Part shown: positions 17,354 to 26,936 of the stretch, piece by piece
Numbering within the stretch: position 1 is the stretch's first letter
Layout of the letters: the number at the start of each line of letters is the position of its first letter
Assembly (NCBI GenBank): GCA_029202665.1
Contig: CP119326.1
Coordinates: forward strand, 744,001-808,000
Source of the DNA: Candidatus Brevundimonas colombiensis
GTDB lineage: Bacteria > Pseudomonadota > Alphaproteobacteria > Caulobacterales > Caulobacteraceae
DNA length: 64,000 bases
Direction of reading: 5' to 3'
Translations under genes and position numbers: made by a program
Notes under the pieces: model-generated
The model's database searches: none
The model's input: the letters and a program-made list of their open reading frames with translations, nothing else
Told to the model about the DNA's origin: nothing

Positions 17354-20300
17354 TCAGCCCTCCTTGGCTTTCTTGAGCGACGGCGGCTTCAGCCGTCCCA
17401 TGCGCTGGGCGATCTGGCTGATCGCGGTCAGGGTGAAGACGAAGAAGACCGGCACGAAGAAGATCGCCAGGACAGTCGCCGTGACCATCCCGCCGAACAC
17501 GCCGGTTCCGATGGCGTGCTGGGTGGCGGCGCTGGCCCCGCTGGCGATCATCAGGGGCACGACGCCCAGGGTGAAGGCGAGCGACGTCATGATGATCGGA
17601 CGCAGGCGCAGACGCGCCGCTTCGATGGTCGCCGGGACCAGGGCCATGCCCTGAGCCTGAAGCGTCCGGGCGAACTCCACGATCAGGATGGCGTTCTTGG
17701 CGGACAGGCCGATCAGGGTGATCAGACCCACCTTGAAGAAGACGTCATTGGGCAGATCGCGCAACAGCACGGCCAGCACCGCCCCGATCAGGCCCAGCGG
17801 CACCACCATCATCACCGACAACGGAATGGACCAGCTTTCGTACAGGGCCGCCAGCACCAGGAAGACGACCAGCATCGACAGGGCCAGCAGCATGGGCGCC
17901 TGGCTTCCGCTTTCCTTTTCCTGAAGCGACTGGCCGGTCCAGGCGACGGCGTAGCCTGCGGGCAGTTGTTCGACCAGCTTCTCCATCTCGGTCATCGCCT
18001 GACCGCTGGACACGCCCGCCGCCGCGCCGCCGCTGATGCGGACCGCCGGATAACCGTTGTAGCGAACCACCTGCTGCGGGCTGGAGGTCCAGACCGGGGT
18101 CACGACCTCCGACAGCGACACCATGCGGCCGGCGGCGTTGCGGACATAGAGGCCCAGGACATCCGAGACCTGCATCCGCGCGGGCGCATCGGCCTGGACG
18201 ATGACCTGTTGCAGACGTCCGTTGTTGGGGAAGTCGTTGACGTAGGACGAGCCCAGGGCGGCCGAGATGGTGTTGCTGATCGCCTCGAACGACACGCCCA
18301 GCGCCTCCGCCTTCGGCCGATCAATCCTCAGCTCGGCGCTGGCGCCCGGCGGCAGGCCTTCGGAATAGACGCCGGTCAGTTTGGGATTGGCGGCGGCCAG
18401 GGCCAGCAACCTGTTCTGCGCCTCCAGCAGTTGCTCGGTGCTTTGCCCCGCAAGAGCCTGAAGGCGCATGGCGAAGCCGGACGAGTTGCCCAGCGAGTCG
18501 ATCGCCGGCGGGTTCAGCGTCATGACGGAGCCGTCGGTGACGCCGCTCATGGCCTCGGTCGCGGCGGCGACTTCGCCCTGCGCCGTCGCGCCGTCGCGCT
18601 TGTCCCAGTCGACCAGGTTGGTGAAGATCATGGCCGCGTTCGATCCGGACCCGCCGAAGCCGAAGCCCATGATGGAGAAGCTGTCGCTGACGCCGGGCCG
18701 TTTGGCCATGTGCGCCTCGTATTGCTTGACCACGTCCAGGGTGCGGGCCCCGGTCGCATCGGCCGGCAGGGTGATCGAGGTGATCAGGCTGCCCTGATCC
18801 TCGTCCGGCAGGAAGGCCGAGGGGATCTTGGTGAAGGCGAAGGCCGTCACCCCGACCAGCGCGAGGAAGACCGCCATCGCCCGTCCCGTGCGTTTCAGCA
18901 GACGGGTGACCGACGCCGAATAGCCCTGGGTGAAGCGCTCGAACTGGCGATTGAACCAGCCGAAGAAGCCCTTCTTGTCATGATGACCGGGCGCGACGGG
19001 CTTCAGGATCGTGGCGCACAGGGCGGGCGTCAGCGACAGGGCCAGGAAGGCCGAAAACAGGATGGACACGGCCATCGAGACGGTGAACTGGCGATAGATG
19101 GCGCCCACCGATCCCGACGCCATGGCCATGGGCAGGAAGACCGCGCACAGCACCAGGGTGATGCCGATCACCGGGCTGGTGATCTCGGTCATCGCCTTCT
19201 TGGTGGCCTCCTTGGGCGACAGGCCCTCGGTCGCCATGATCCGTTCGACGTTCTCCACCACGACGATGGCGTCGTCGACGATGATGCCGATGGCCAGCAC
19301 CATGCCGAACATGGTCAGCACATTGATGGAGAAGCCGGTCACCAGCATGAAGGCCAGCGTGCCCAGCAAGGCGATGGGCGCCACGATCGCGGGAATGACC
19401 GTGTAGCGGATGTTCTGCAGGAACAGGAACATCACCAGGAAGACCAGGATCATGGCCTCGACCAGGGTGTGAACCACCTTCTCGATGGACACCTTCACGA
19501 AGGGCGCGGTGTCATAGGGCACGACGTAGCTCATGCCCGAGGGCAAGGCTTTCGCCAGTTGATCCATGCGGGCGCGGACGCCCGCGGCGGTCTTCACCGC
19601 ATTGGCGCCGGGCGACATCTGTATGGCGATGCCGCTGGCCGGCTTGCCGTCCTGATAGGTCGAGAAGGCGTAGGTCTGCGGCCCCAGCTCGACGCGCGCG
19701 ACATCGCCCAGGGTCAGACGCGAGCCGTCGGTTCCGGCCCGAAGGGTGATCGCGCGGAACTGCTCGGGCGTCGTCAACTGGCCCGTCGCGGTCAGGGGAA
19801 TGGTCACGGTCTGACCCGCGACGGTCGGATCGGCGCCGGTCCGGCCCGGCGCGATCGGCGCGTTCTGCGCGGCGATGGCGTTCGTCACATCGCTGATGCC
19901 GATATTATAGGCCGCCAGCTTCTGGGGATCGACCCAGACGCGCATGGCGTACTCGGAACCGAAGTTCTGAACCCGGCCGACGCCCGGCACGCGTTTCAGC
20001 TCCTCGACCACATTGCGGCTCATATAGTCGCCGAGCTGTTCGGCGTTGAACTTGCCGCCTTCGGAGATCAGGGCGATCATCATCAGGAAGCCGGAATCGG
20101 CGGCCTCGACGGTGACGCCGCTCTGGCGCACCACCTGCGGCAGGCGCGGCTCCACGCTCTTGAGCCGGTTCTGGACGTCGATCTGCGCCAGTTCGGGGTT
20201 CGTGCCGGGGCGGAAGGTCGCCGTGATGCTGGCCGTGCCCGAGGTGTCGCTGGAGCTTTCGAAATAGAGCAGGTTCTTGACGCTCGACATCTCGCGCTCG

Positions 20301-20494
20301 ATGGGCGCGATGACGCTGTCGATCATCGTCTGGGGGGTCGCGCCAGGATAGGTGGCGTAGATGCTGATGCTGGGCGGCGCGACATCCGGGAAGCGCGCGA
20401 TCGGCAGTTTGGGCAGGGCCAGCAGCCCCGCCAGAATGATGAAGATGGCCACGACCCACGCAAAGATGGGGCGCTGGATGAAGAACTGGGGCAT
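17354..20494 (-). CDS. RND multidrug efflux pump, HAE1 family (AcrB/MexB/AdeB-like)
   Basis: Proton-driven inner-membrane exporter of 1046 residues, the usual family length. It starts MPQFFIQRPIFAWVVAI and carries the proton-relay aspartate pair in GIIVDDAIVVVENVER (TM4) and the lysine in GLSAKNAILIVEFA (TM10). Two large periplasmic loops are present. The start follows GGGAG. It sits between the adaptor (15 bases upstream) and the outer-membrane channel, giving a complete tripartite pump. Substrates cannot be read from sequence, but this type exports hydrophobic drugs, detergents and dyes. Confidence 0.95.
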   Translation of the reverse strand: MPQFFIQRPIFAWVVAIFIILAGLLALPKLPIARFPDVAPPSISIYATYPGATPQTMIDSVIAPIEREMSSVKNLLYFESSSDTSGTASITATFRPGTNPELAQIDVQNRLKSVEPRLPQVVRQSGVTVEAADSGFLMMIALISEGGKFNAEQLGDYMSRNVVEELKRVPGVGRVQNFGSEYAMRVWVDPQKLAAYNIGISDVTNAIAAQNAPIAPGRTGADPTVAGQTVTIPLTATGQLTTPEQFRAITLRAGTDGSRLTLGDVARVELGPQTYAFSTYQDGKPASGIAIQMSPGANAVKTAAGVRARMDQLAKALPSGMSYVVPYDTAPFVKVSIEKVVHTLVEAMILVFLVMFLFLQNIRYTVIPAIVAPIALLGTLAFMLVTGFSINVLTMFGMVLAIGIIVDDAIVVVENVERIMATEGLSPKEATKKAMTEITSPVIGITLVLCAVFLPMAMASGSVGAIYRQFTVSMAVSILFSAFLALSLTPALCATILKPVAPGHHDKKGFFGWFNRQFERFTQGYSASVTRLLKRTGRAMAVFLALVGVTAFAFTKIPSAFLPDEDQGSLITSITLPADATGARTLDVVKQYEAHMAKRPGVSDSFSIMGFGFGGSGSNAAMIFTNLVDWDKRDGATAQGEVAAATEAMSGVTDGSVMTLNPPAIDSLGNSSGFAMRLQALAGQSTEQLLEAQNRLLALAAANPKLTGVYSEGLPPGASAELRIDRPKAEALGVSFEAISNTISAALGSSYVNDFPNNGRLQQVIVQADAPARMQVSDVLGLYVRNAAGRMVSLSEVVTPVWTSSPQQVVRYNGYPAVRISGGAAAGVSSGQAMTEMEKLVEQLPAGYAVAWTGQSLQEKESGSQAPMLLALSMLVVFLVLAALYESWSIPLSVMMVVPLGLIGAVLAVLLRDLPNDVFFKVGLITLIGLSAKNAILIVEFARTLQAQGMALVPATIEAARLRLRPIIMTSLAFTLGVVPLMIASGASAATQHAIGTGVFGGMVTATVLAIFFVPVFFVFTLTAISQIAQRMGRLKPPSLKKAKEG

Positions 20495-20509
20495 CGCGTC
20501 TCTCCCGGA

Positions 20510-21646
20510 TCAGGTCGCAGGCGCGGACGAAGCCGCCGGGGCCGGGGCCTTCCACGGCTTGGCCACGACCGTCTGGTTCGGCTGGACCCGATCCTGGCCT
20601 TCGACGATCACGCGCTCTCCCGCCCTCAGGCCGGACAGCACGACATATTGGCCCTCGATCACGTCGCCCAGTTGGACCGGGCGCGATACGGCCTTGCCGT
20701 CCGCCCCCAGGACCATGACGCTCGCTTGGGCGCCGTTCCGCACCACGGCCTGTTGCGGGATGCGCGGCAGAACCTGTTCGGCGCCGCGCGGCAGGCGTGC
20801 GCGAACGAACATGCCCGGCAGCAGCCGCTGCGAGGCGTTGTCGACCAGAACCCGAACCGTGACGTCGCCGGTCGCCGGATCGACGCTGAGGTCCGAGAAC
20901 AACATCCGTCCCGTCATTCCGGTCGGCTTGCCCTCGCTGTCCAGAATATCGACGGCGCTGGAGCCCTGCCCCGCCCCGCGCAAGGCCTCCAGCCGCGACG
21001 CCGGCTGGCGCACGTCCACATAGACCCGGTCGATCTGATGAATGGTGGCCAGGGCCGCAGCGTCGGCCGTTCCGACCAGTGCGCCCTCGGTGATGGACGA
21101 CGCGCCGATGCGGCCCGCGATGGGCGCGGTCACCGTGGCGAAACCGACGTCCAGACGACGACGCGCCAGCGCCGCCTGGCTGGCGGCGACATCGGCCTGG
21201 GCCTGCGCCAGTTCGGCGGCGGCGTTATCATAGGTCTGGCGGCTGACCGCGTCCGCCGCCAGCAGCGGCTCCAGCCGCTGGACCTGAAGACGCGCCCGGT
21301 CGCGCACGGCCACCGCCCGTTGCAGGGCGGCCGACGCCGTGTCGGCCTCGGCCCGGAACGGCGCCGCATTGATCTGGAACAGCGGCTGCCCCGCCCGCAC
21401 GACCGCGCCTTCGGTGAACAGCTTGCGCTGAACAATGCCGCCGACCTGGGCGCGGATCTCCGCCGTGCGGAAGGCCACGACACGCCCCGGCAGACTGTCT
21501 GAGAACTGGACCGGGCCGGTTTCGACCGTGGCCACGGCGACGGTCGGCGGCGGCGGCGTTCCTTGATCCTGTTGAGCGCCGCACGCGGTCAGCAAGACAA
21601 GCACCGCCCCGCCGATCAGCAGGTTTCTGTGCGGATGGCGCACCAT
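20510..21646 (-). CDS. RND efflux periplasmic adaptor (AcrA/MexA family)
   Basis: 378 residues from ATG 21646, eight bases after GGAG; a longer frame from 21784 lacks support. Lipoprotein signal LLTAC is followed by the lipoyl halves (RTAEIRAQVGGIV and AGRIGASSITEGALV), a helical hairpin rich in Ala and Arg between them, and the beta-barrel and membrane-proximal domains. It links pump and outer-membrane channel. It is the first gene of the efflux operon and is divergent from the two-component system at 21806, a typical layout for local control. Confidence 0.92.
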   Translation of the reverse strand: MVRHPHRNLLIGGAVLVLLTACGAQQDQGTPPPPTVAVATVETGPVQFSDSLPGRVVAFRTAEIRAQVGGIVQRKLFTEGAVVRAGQPLFQINAAPFRAEADTASAALQRAVAVRDRARLQVQRLEPLLAADAVSRQTYDNAAAELAQAQADVAASQAALARRRLDVGFATVTAPIAGRIGASSITEGALVGTADAAALATIHQIDRVYVDVRQPASRLEALRGAGQGSSAVDILDSEGKPTGMTGRMLFSDLSVDPATGDVTVRVLVDNASQRLLPGMFVRARLPRGAEQVLPRIPQQAVVRNGAQASVMVLGADGKAVSRPVQLGDVIEGQYVVLSGLRAGERVIVEGQDRVQPNQTVVAKPWKAPAPAASSAPAT

Positions 21647-21805
21647 GTCATCGTCTCCGAAGAATCCGCCTGATGGCTGAGGCCCGGCTCGTCGCACCGC
21701 CGCATGGGATTTGCGTCGAGAATTCATGGACGACGCATGGATAGGCGTTGGTTGGGCTGGACGGCGGCGCCCGCGACGCCTCATCTATGCTTCGACGGAG
21801 ACAGC

Positions 21806-22495
21806 ATGAGCGCCTTGATATTGATCGCTGAGGACGAGCCGGACATCGCCGCCGTGCTCGACGCCTATCTCATGAGAGAGGGATTCCGCACCGTGCGCGC
21901 AGGTGACGGCCAGATCGCGCTGGACCTGCATCTGGCGCTGAAGCCCGATCTGGTGCTGCTCGATGTTCGCATGCCCAAACGCACGGGCTGGGAGGTGCTG
22001 AGCGAAATTCGCAGGCGCGGCGACACGCCCGTCATGATGATCACAGCGCTGGATCAGGACATCGACAAGCTGCAGGCCCTGCGGGTCGGCGCCGACGACT
22101 ATGTCATCAAGCCCTTCAACGCCGCCGAGGTCGCGGCCCGCGCCCACGTCATCCTGCGTCGCCGCCAGGGCGCGAGCGACAATCGGGTTCTGCGCGTCGG
22201 ACCGCTCGAAATCGACCTGGAAAGCCACCTGGCGATAATCAGAACGGCGGCCGACGAGCAACGCCTGAACCTGACCCTGACCGAGTTCCGCATCCTGGCC
22301 TTCATGGCGCGTCAGCCCATGCGCGTCTTCACCCGAGGCGAACTGGTCGACGCCTGCCTGCCCGGTCAGGACGTCTTGGAACGCACCGTCGACAGCCATC
22401 TCAGCAAGCTTCGCAAGAAGTTGGACGAGGCGGGGGCGGCCCAGCTGCTGACCGGCATCCGGGGCGTCGGCTATCGATTGGAAAACCCGCGATGA
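21806..22495 (+). CDS. OmpR-family response regulator (AdeR/BaeR-like)
   Basis: 229 residues from ATG 21806, six bases after GGAG. The receiver domain has the acidic pocket EDEPD, the phosphoacceptor aspartate in LLDVRMPKRTGWE and the lysine in VIKPF. The winged-helix C-terminal domain contains LTEFRILAFMARQPMRVFTRGEL and ends GIRGVGYRLENP. It overlaps the kinase gene by four bases. Divergence from the RND operon suggests it activates the pump genes. Confidence 0.9.
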   Translation: MSALILIAEDEPDIAAVLDAYLMREGFRTVRAGDGQIALDLHLALKPDLVLLDVRMPKRTGWEVLSEIRRRGDTPVMMITALDQDIDKLQALRVGADDYVIKPFNAAEVAARAHVILRRRQGASDNRVLRVGPLEIDLESHLAIIRTAADEQRLNLTLTEFRILAFMARQPMRVFTRGELVDACLPGQDVLERTVDSHLSKLRKKLDEAGAAQLLTGIRGVGYRLENPR

Positions 22496-23571
22496 GGCCG
22501 CCATCCGGCCTGGGTCGAAACATCGCCATCTACATGTCGGTCGTGACGACGCTGGGCCTGTGCATCTCCACGGTCGGCAGCTACTTCATCTACGGCTGGC
22601 TGTTCACCAAATACCCGGACTATTTGGGTTTGTCCGCATGGTCATTGCAGCCGATCGACATTCTGGTGACCCTGGGCTTCATCCTGCTGTCCGTCGCCCT
22701 GTCGATGGCGGCGGCCTTGCAGTTGTCCAAGCGCATCGCCCGGCCATTGTCCTCGCTCGCGCTCGCCGCGCGTCAGATCAAAAGCGGCGACCTGACGGCC
22801 CGCGCCGCCGCCGACGACCGTTCGCTGGGCGAGGCCACCGAGATGGTCGAGAACTTCAACGCCATGGCCGAACGGCTTGAGAATGTCGCCGACAATCTGG
22901 CGACCTGGAACGCCTCCATCGCCCATGAGCTGCGCACGCCCGTCACCATTCTGCTGGGACGGCTTCAGGGGGTGGCTGACGGCCTGTTCGAGCTGGACGA
23001 CGCGCTTCTGGCCAGCCTCATCAAGCAGATTGAGGGGTTGGCGCGGCTGATCGAAGACCTGCGCGTCGTCAGCCTGGCCAACAGCGGCCATCTTCACCTG
23101 CGTTTCGAAGCCGTGGACATGGGCGAGGTGGTCGGCGACCTGCGCGGCGCGGTGGACCCGGCGCTGACCGAGGCGGGTTTCCGCATCCTCTGGTCCCTGG
23201 ATCGCCTGCCGGCCGAATGCGACCCGTTCCGGGTTCGCCAGGCTGTCCTGGCCCTGATCGACAACGCCCGTAAACATGCGACGCCCGGCCTGCTGCGCGT
23301 CTCGGTCGAACCGCGCGACGAGCACGCCGCCATCGCCGTCTCCGACGTCGGGCCAGGCCTGTCCCCGGCGGCGGCCCAGAGACTTTTCGAACCCTTCACC
23401 CGAGGCGACACCGGCGGCGAGGGGTCCGGCCTGGGCCTATCGGTGGTCCGCGCCGTCGCCGCCGCCCACGGCGGGGAGCTGAGATGCCGTCTCAACGCAC
23501 ACGGCGGCTCCACCTTCGAACTGCTGCTTCCCGCCGCCCAGACCGATCAAGCCATCCGATCAACGCCATAA
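22492..23571 (+). CDS. Sensor histidine kinase (AdeS/BaeS-like)
   Basis: 359 residues: two membrane segments near 10-35 and 50-75 with a very short periplasmic loop, a HAMP linker, the phosphoacceptor block NASIAHELRTPVT, N-box LIDNARKHA, G1 DVGPGLSP and G2 GSGLGLSVVRAVA. The small sensor region suggests detection of membrane-embedded ligands. It is translationally coupled to the response regulator, and together they likely adjust efflux-pump expression. Confidence 0.9.
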   Translation: MRPPSGLGRNIAIYMSVVTTLGLCISTVGSYFIYGWLFTKYPDYLGLSAWSLQPIDILVTLGFILLSVALSMAAALQLSKRIARPLSSLALAARQIKSGDLTARAAADDRSLGEATEMVENFNAMAERLENVADNLATWNASIAHELRTPVTILLGRLQGVADGLFELDDALLASLIKQIEGLARLIEDLRVVSLANSGHLHLRFEAVDMGEVVGDLRGAVDPALTEAGFRILWSLDRLPAECDPFRVRQAVLALIDNARKHATPGLLRVSVEPRDEHAAIAVSDVGPGLSPAAAQRLFEPFTRGDTGGEGSGLGLSVVRAVAAAHGGELRCRLNAHGGSTFELLLPAAQTDQAIRSTP

Positions 23572-23613
23572 CGCCAGACATGACCCTGCCGTCCTAGGCT
23601 CAGAACCCATTGA

Positions 23614-23826
23614 AATGGTTTGCGCCATGCCCGAGGGCTTGAACTGGGGTACGCAGGTGCATCCGACGCCGAAATCATGGCGCAGCTCGAACACACCACC
23701 GAACGAGCGGCGCGGATTTACCGCCGGCAGGCGGAGCGTCGCCGCATGGCGGACAGCGGGCAGGACCGAGTCGATAATGTCGTAGCGCTCAAGGCAGAGA
23801 GAAAACGGTCTTCGAACGGGGCGTGA
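23614..23826 (+). pseudogene. Tyrosine recombinase (integrase) C-terminal remnant
   Basis: A short frame begins after an in-frame stop at 23611 with NGLRHARGLEL (compare HGLR of box II) and continues ASDAEIMAQLEHTTERAARIY, carrying the histidine of the catalytic H-x-x-R/H-W region and the nucleophilic tyrosine, then a basic tail and a stop. The N-terminal arm-binding and core domains are absent. It points at the 3' end of tRNA-Arg 87 bases away, the standard position for an integrase beside its attachment site, so this is probably the decayed edge of an integrated element. Confidence 0.65.
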
Positions 23827-23912
23827 ACGCCGACTGTAACGAAGGGTGTAAAACGACTGTAACAACGCGACCAAAAAGCACGCGTATCGACCGCTAAGTC
23901 ATTGAAAAGGAA

Positions 23913-23989
23913 TGGCGCACCCGGAGCGATTCGAACGCCCGACCCCCAGATTCGTAGTCTGGTGCTCTATCCAGCTGAGCTACGGGTGC
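23913..23989 (-). tRNA. tRNA-Arg (anticodon ACG)
   Basis: Read on the minus strand: acceptor GCACCCG pairs with CGGGTGC, the discriminator is G and CCA is encoded (77 bases). D-arm TAGCTCAGCTGGATAGAGC, anticodon stem CCAGA/TCTGG with loop CTACGAA, and T-loop GTTCGAATC are all intact. ACG reads CGN arginine codons after A34 deamination. The 3' half is the expected attachment site for the element whose integrase fragment lies just downstream. Confidence 0.97.
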
Positions 23990-24153
23990 GGCTGCCTTGC
24001 GGCGAGGGCGGGTCTTTAGCGGGTGGATCGGCCGGACGCAAGCGGGGGAATGCAGTTTCTGCACATCGAATGGTTGGCGTGAGGCCGAGGACCGCCTAGG
24101 CGTTGGACGACGTCTGTTCGTTCGATCCCTTTCGTCTGATCCTGGATACCCCC

Positions 24154-25893
24154 ATGCGCCCCCTTCGTCATCGACTGGCCGCCCTGTTCATCCCCGTGAT
24201 CCTGGCCGGGTGCCAGACGTCGACGGCGGGCGATCCGGTTGCGACGGCGCCCGCCGCCGAGACCGTTCAGGCGAGACGCGGCGCAGCGCACGGACCGTTC
24301 GTGGCGGCGGCCAATCCGCTGGCGGCCGAGGCGGGGATGGCGGTGCTGCGGCGCGGCGGGTCGGCGGTGGATGCGGCGGTGGCCATCCAGGCGGTTCTGG
24401 GACTGGTGGAGCCGCAGTCTTCGGGCCTGGCCGGCGGCGGCTTCCTGATGGCCTATGACGCCGAGACGGGGGCGGTGACGGCCTATGACGGGCGCGAGAC
24501 GGCGCCGGCGTCGGCGACGCCCGAGCTGTTCTATGAGAACGGCAAGCCTTTGGCCTTCATCGACGCGGTGCTGTCGGGACGCTCGACCGGCGCGCCGGGG
24601 GCGGTGGCCATGCTGGCCATGGCGCAGAAGGATCACGGCAAGCTGGCCTGGCGCGACCTGTTCGGAGACGCCGAACGCCTGGCGCGCGACGGTTTCACGG
24701 TCAGCCCGCGCCTGGCCGGCATGATCAACGGCGACAGTCCCCAGGCGCACACCCGCTGGGCGACGGCCTATTTCACCCGGCCGGACGGGCGGCGCTATCA
24801 GGCCGGCGACAGGCTGAAGAACCCCGCCTACGCCGAAACGGTGACGCAGCTGGCGGCCCAGGGGCCGGGCGTCCTGTACGGCGGACCGATCGGCCGCCGG
24901 ATCGCGGCGACGGTGCAGGCGGGGCCGCGTCCCGGCGGTCTGAGCGAGGCGGACATCGCCGGTTACCACCCCTTGCGCCGCGACGCCCTGTGCCGGCCCT
25001 ATCAGGCCTATGTGGTGTGCGTGCCGCCGCCGCCGTCCAGCGGCGTGGCCCTGCTGCAGTTCCTGGGGATGGCGGAGAAGACCCCCGATCTGGACAAGGG
25101 GGCGCAGAGCCCGGAGGCCTGGGTGGCGTTCGGGCGGCTGCAGCGGCTGATGTATGCGGATCGCGACCGCTATGTCGGCGACAACGACTTCGTGGGCGTG
25201 CCTATCGCGGGCCTGCTGGATCCCGACTATGTGGCGGAACGCGCGGCGCTGGCGCCCCAGGTGAACGGGCCGGTCGAGGCCGGGGCGCCGACCGGATCGC
25301 CCCCGCGCGGCGCGGACCGGACGGCAGAGCCGGGCGGCACCTCCCACTTCGTCGTCGTCGACGCCTGGGGGAATGCGGTCAGCATGACCACCACGGTCGA
25401 AAGCCTTTTCGGCAATGGGCGGATGGTCGACGGCTTCTTCCTGAACAACCAGTTGACCGACTTTTCCTTCACCCCGACCGAGGACGGCCATCCGGCGGCC
25501 AATGCGGTGGCGGCGGGCAAGCGGCCGCGGTCCTCAATGACGCCTGTGCTGATCCTGGACCGGCAGGGGCGGCTGGTCGGGGCGATCGGCTCGCCCGGCG
25601 GGTCCAGCATTCTGGCTTATGTGGCCAAGGCGCTGGTCGGGACGCTGGAGTGGAACCTGTCGATGCAGGACGCCATCGCCCTGCCCAATCTGGTGGTGCG
25701 GGGCGAGATGGTCGGAGCCGACACCCAGATGATGACGTCCCAGATCCGCGACGCCCTGGGCGCGGCGGGGATGCCGTTGCGGCCGAACGCGACCGAGACA
25801 TCCGGCCTGCACGGCGCGATCTGGCGCGATGGGCGGTGGGACGCTGGGGCCGATCCCCGCCGTGAGGGCGTGGCGATCTCGGCGGTCCGCTAG
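24154..25893 (+). CDS. ggt: Gamma-glutamyltransferase (lipoprotein form)
   Basis: Periplasmic N-terminal-nucleophile hydrolase of 579 residues that cleaves or transfers gamma-glutamyl groups, for example from glutathione. ATG 24154 is chosen because it gives a lipoprotein signal (VILAGCQTS); an ATG at 24103 would add 17 unlikely residues. The family block GLAGGGFLMAYD is present, and the autoprocessing and catalytic threonine is T396 in GGTSHFVVVD, followed by GNAVSMTTTVESLFG. The GSPGG oxyanion region follows near 490. It converges with the next gene, leaving ten bases between stops. Confidence 0.92.
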   Translation: MRPLRHRLAALFIPVILAGCQTSTAGDPVATAPAAETVQARRGAAHGPFVAAANPLAAEAGMAVLRRGGSAVDAAVAIQAVLGLVEPQSSGLAGGGFLMAYDAETGAVTAYDGRETAPASATPELFYENGKPLAFIDAVLSGRSTGAPGAVAMLAMAQKDHGKLAWRDLFGDAERLARDGFTVSPRLAGMINGDSPQAHTRWATAYFTRPDGRRYQAGDRLKNPAYAETVTQLAAQGPGVLYGGPIGRRIAATVQAGPRPGGLSEADIAGYHPLRRDALCRPYQAYVVCVPPPPSSGVALLQFLGMAEKTPDLDKGAQSPEAWVAFGRLQRLMYADRDRYVGDNDFVGVPIAGLLDPDYVAERAALAPQVNGPVEAGAPTGSPPRGADRTAEPGGTSHFVVVDAWGNAVSMTTTVESLFGNGRMVDGFFLNNQLTDFSFTPTEDGHPAANAVAAGKRPRSSMTPVLILDRQGRLVGAIGSPGGSSILAYVAKALVGTLEWNLSMQDAIALPNLVVRGEMVGADTQMMTSQIRDALGAAGMPLRPNATETSGLHGAIWRDGRWDAGADPRREGVAISAVR

Positions 25894-25903
25894 GGGGGAA
25901 TCG

Positions 25904-26764
25904 TCAGCGGCTGGGACGGATCGACAGCTGGAAGGCCAGCAGCCCCTCGCTGACGTCGGTGTCCAGGCCATTCATGCCGCGCAGGCCCTTGCCGGCGTCG
26001 ATCTCGCGATAGACGACGCCGAACGAGGTCTGCATGTCGCCCTTGCGATAGGCCACGCCGATCGAGGCGTCGCCCAGGAAACTGCCCTTGTCCTGGGTGT
26101 AGCCGGACCGCGTATAGTCGCCGTCGCGGGTGCGGGCGAAGTTGTATCCCACGGCCCGGCCCGAACCGGCGGCGTAGACATACCAGCGCGCCCGCTCTCC
26201 GAAGCGTTCGGCGCCGTTGGGGGCCAGACGCTCCAGTCCTTCACCGATCTTGAGCGTCACGCCCGCCTCGGCCGAGCGGCCCTCGCTGCCGACACCCAGG
26301 CCCGCGTGGGGCGTCAGACTGACCTCAAGGCCAGAGGGGGTATGGCCATAGGCGCCCCGGAAACCGCGCACATAACGCAGGTCATAGGCGTCGGGGGACA
26401 GTTCGGCCCGGTCGATGGGGGTGACCGGCAGGGGCGAGCCGTCGGCGCGGCGCAGGCGGCCGGCGGTCTCCAGAGTCACGCGGTCGGAGAAGGCGGCGCG
26501 GTCGATCCAGACATCGCGGCGGGTGGTGGCCTCCAGCCCTGAACGGTCCTCATGCTGGAAGGCGGGAGGCAGTTCGATGTCGCCGCCGAACCGGGCGGCG
26601 GGCGCGACGCGGAAACGGGTCTGATCGTTCAGTCGGGCGGCGGTGTTGTCGGCAGGCGTATCAAAGGCGTTGGGCGCCCAGGTCTGGGCGCGGGCGACAT
26701 CGGCGCCCGTCCCGACCGAAGCCAGGACGCCGCACCCCACCATCATCAACGCCTTGGAACGCAT
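25904..26764 (-). CDS. Predicted outer-membrane beta-barrel protein, unknown function
   Basis: 286 residues from ATG 26764 with a signal peptide ending VARAQ. The mature part alternates polar and aromatic residues (YDLRYVRGFRGAYGH, RWYVYAAGSGRAVGYNFAR, GDASIGVAYRKGDMQTSFGVVYREID), a pattern expected for a small barrel. It resembles conserved Caulobacterales hypotheticals. I considered lipid A deacylase LpxR but see no clear catalytic motif. It stands alone between ggt and nrdA. Confidence 0.6.
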   Translation of the reverse strand: MRSKALMMVGCGVLASVGTGADVARAQTWAPNAFDTPADNTAARLNDQTRFRVAPAARFGGDIELPPAFQHEDRSGLEATTRRDVWIDRAAFSDRVTLETAGRLRRADGSPLPVTPIDRAELSPDAYDLRYVRGFRGAYGHTPSGLEVSLTPHAGLGVGSEGRSAEAGVTLKIGEGLERLAPNGAERFGERARWYVYAAGSGRAVGYNFARTRDGDYTRSGYTQDKGSFLGDASIGVAYRKGDMQTSFGVVYREIDAGKGLRGMNGLDTDVSEGLLAFQLSIRPSR

Positions 26765-26886
26765 TCGGTATCCCCACCGATCCGCTGGCGACGCCCCTGC
26801 AAGCAAGAGACGCAGGAGCCCAACGGAGTTTCGACACTGTTTTGTCGCTTTTCAACGGCGATGCGCGGCGATGGGTTCCAGAACGA

Positions 26887-26916
26887 AAAAAGGCCCTGCG
26901 GTCGCAGGGCCTTTTC
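26887..26916 (-). terminator. Rho-independent terminator of nrdA
   Basis: Stem GGCCCTGC/GCAGGGCC with loop GGTC, flanked by six A on one side and four T on the other. On the minus strand it follows the nrdA stop by 20 bases and ends in a six-T tract. Confidence 0.85.
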
Positions 26917-26936
26917 CACGGGGTCGGGCGTCGGCC

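Noticed and set aside
17282..21502. 1406-residue frame on the plus strand across the efflux genes
   Set aside because: It is the antisense of the RND pump and adaptor genes; composition is His/Gln/Arg/Gly-rich without domains. Long antisense frames are common in GC-rich DNA.
25904..26764. Lipid A deacylase LpxR
   Set aside because: Size and barrel-like pattern are similar, but I could not find convincing catalytic residues.
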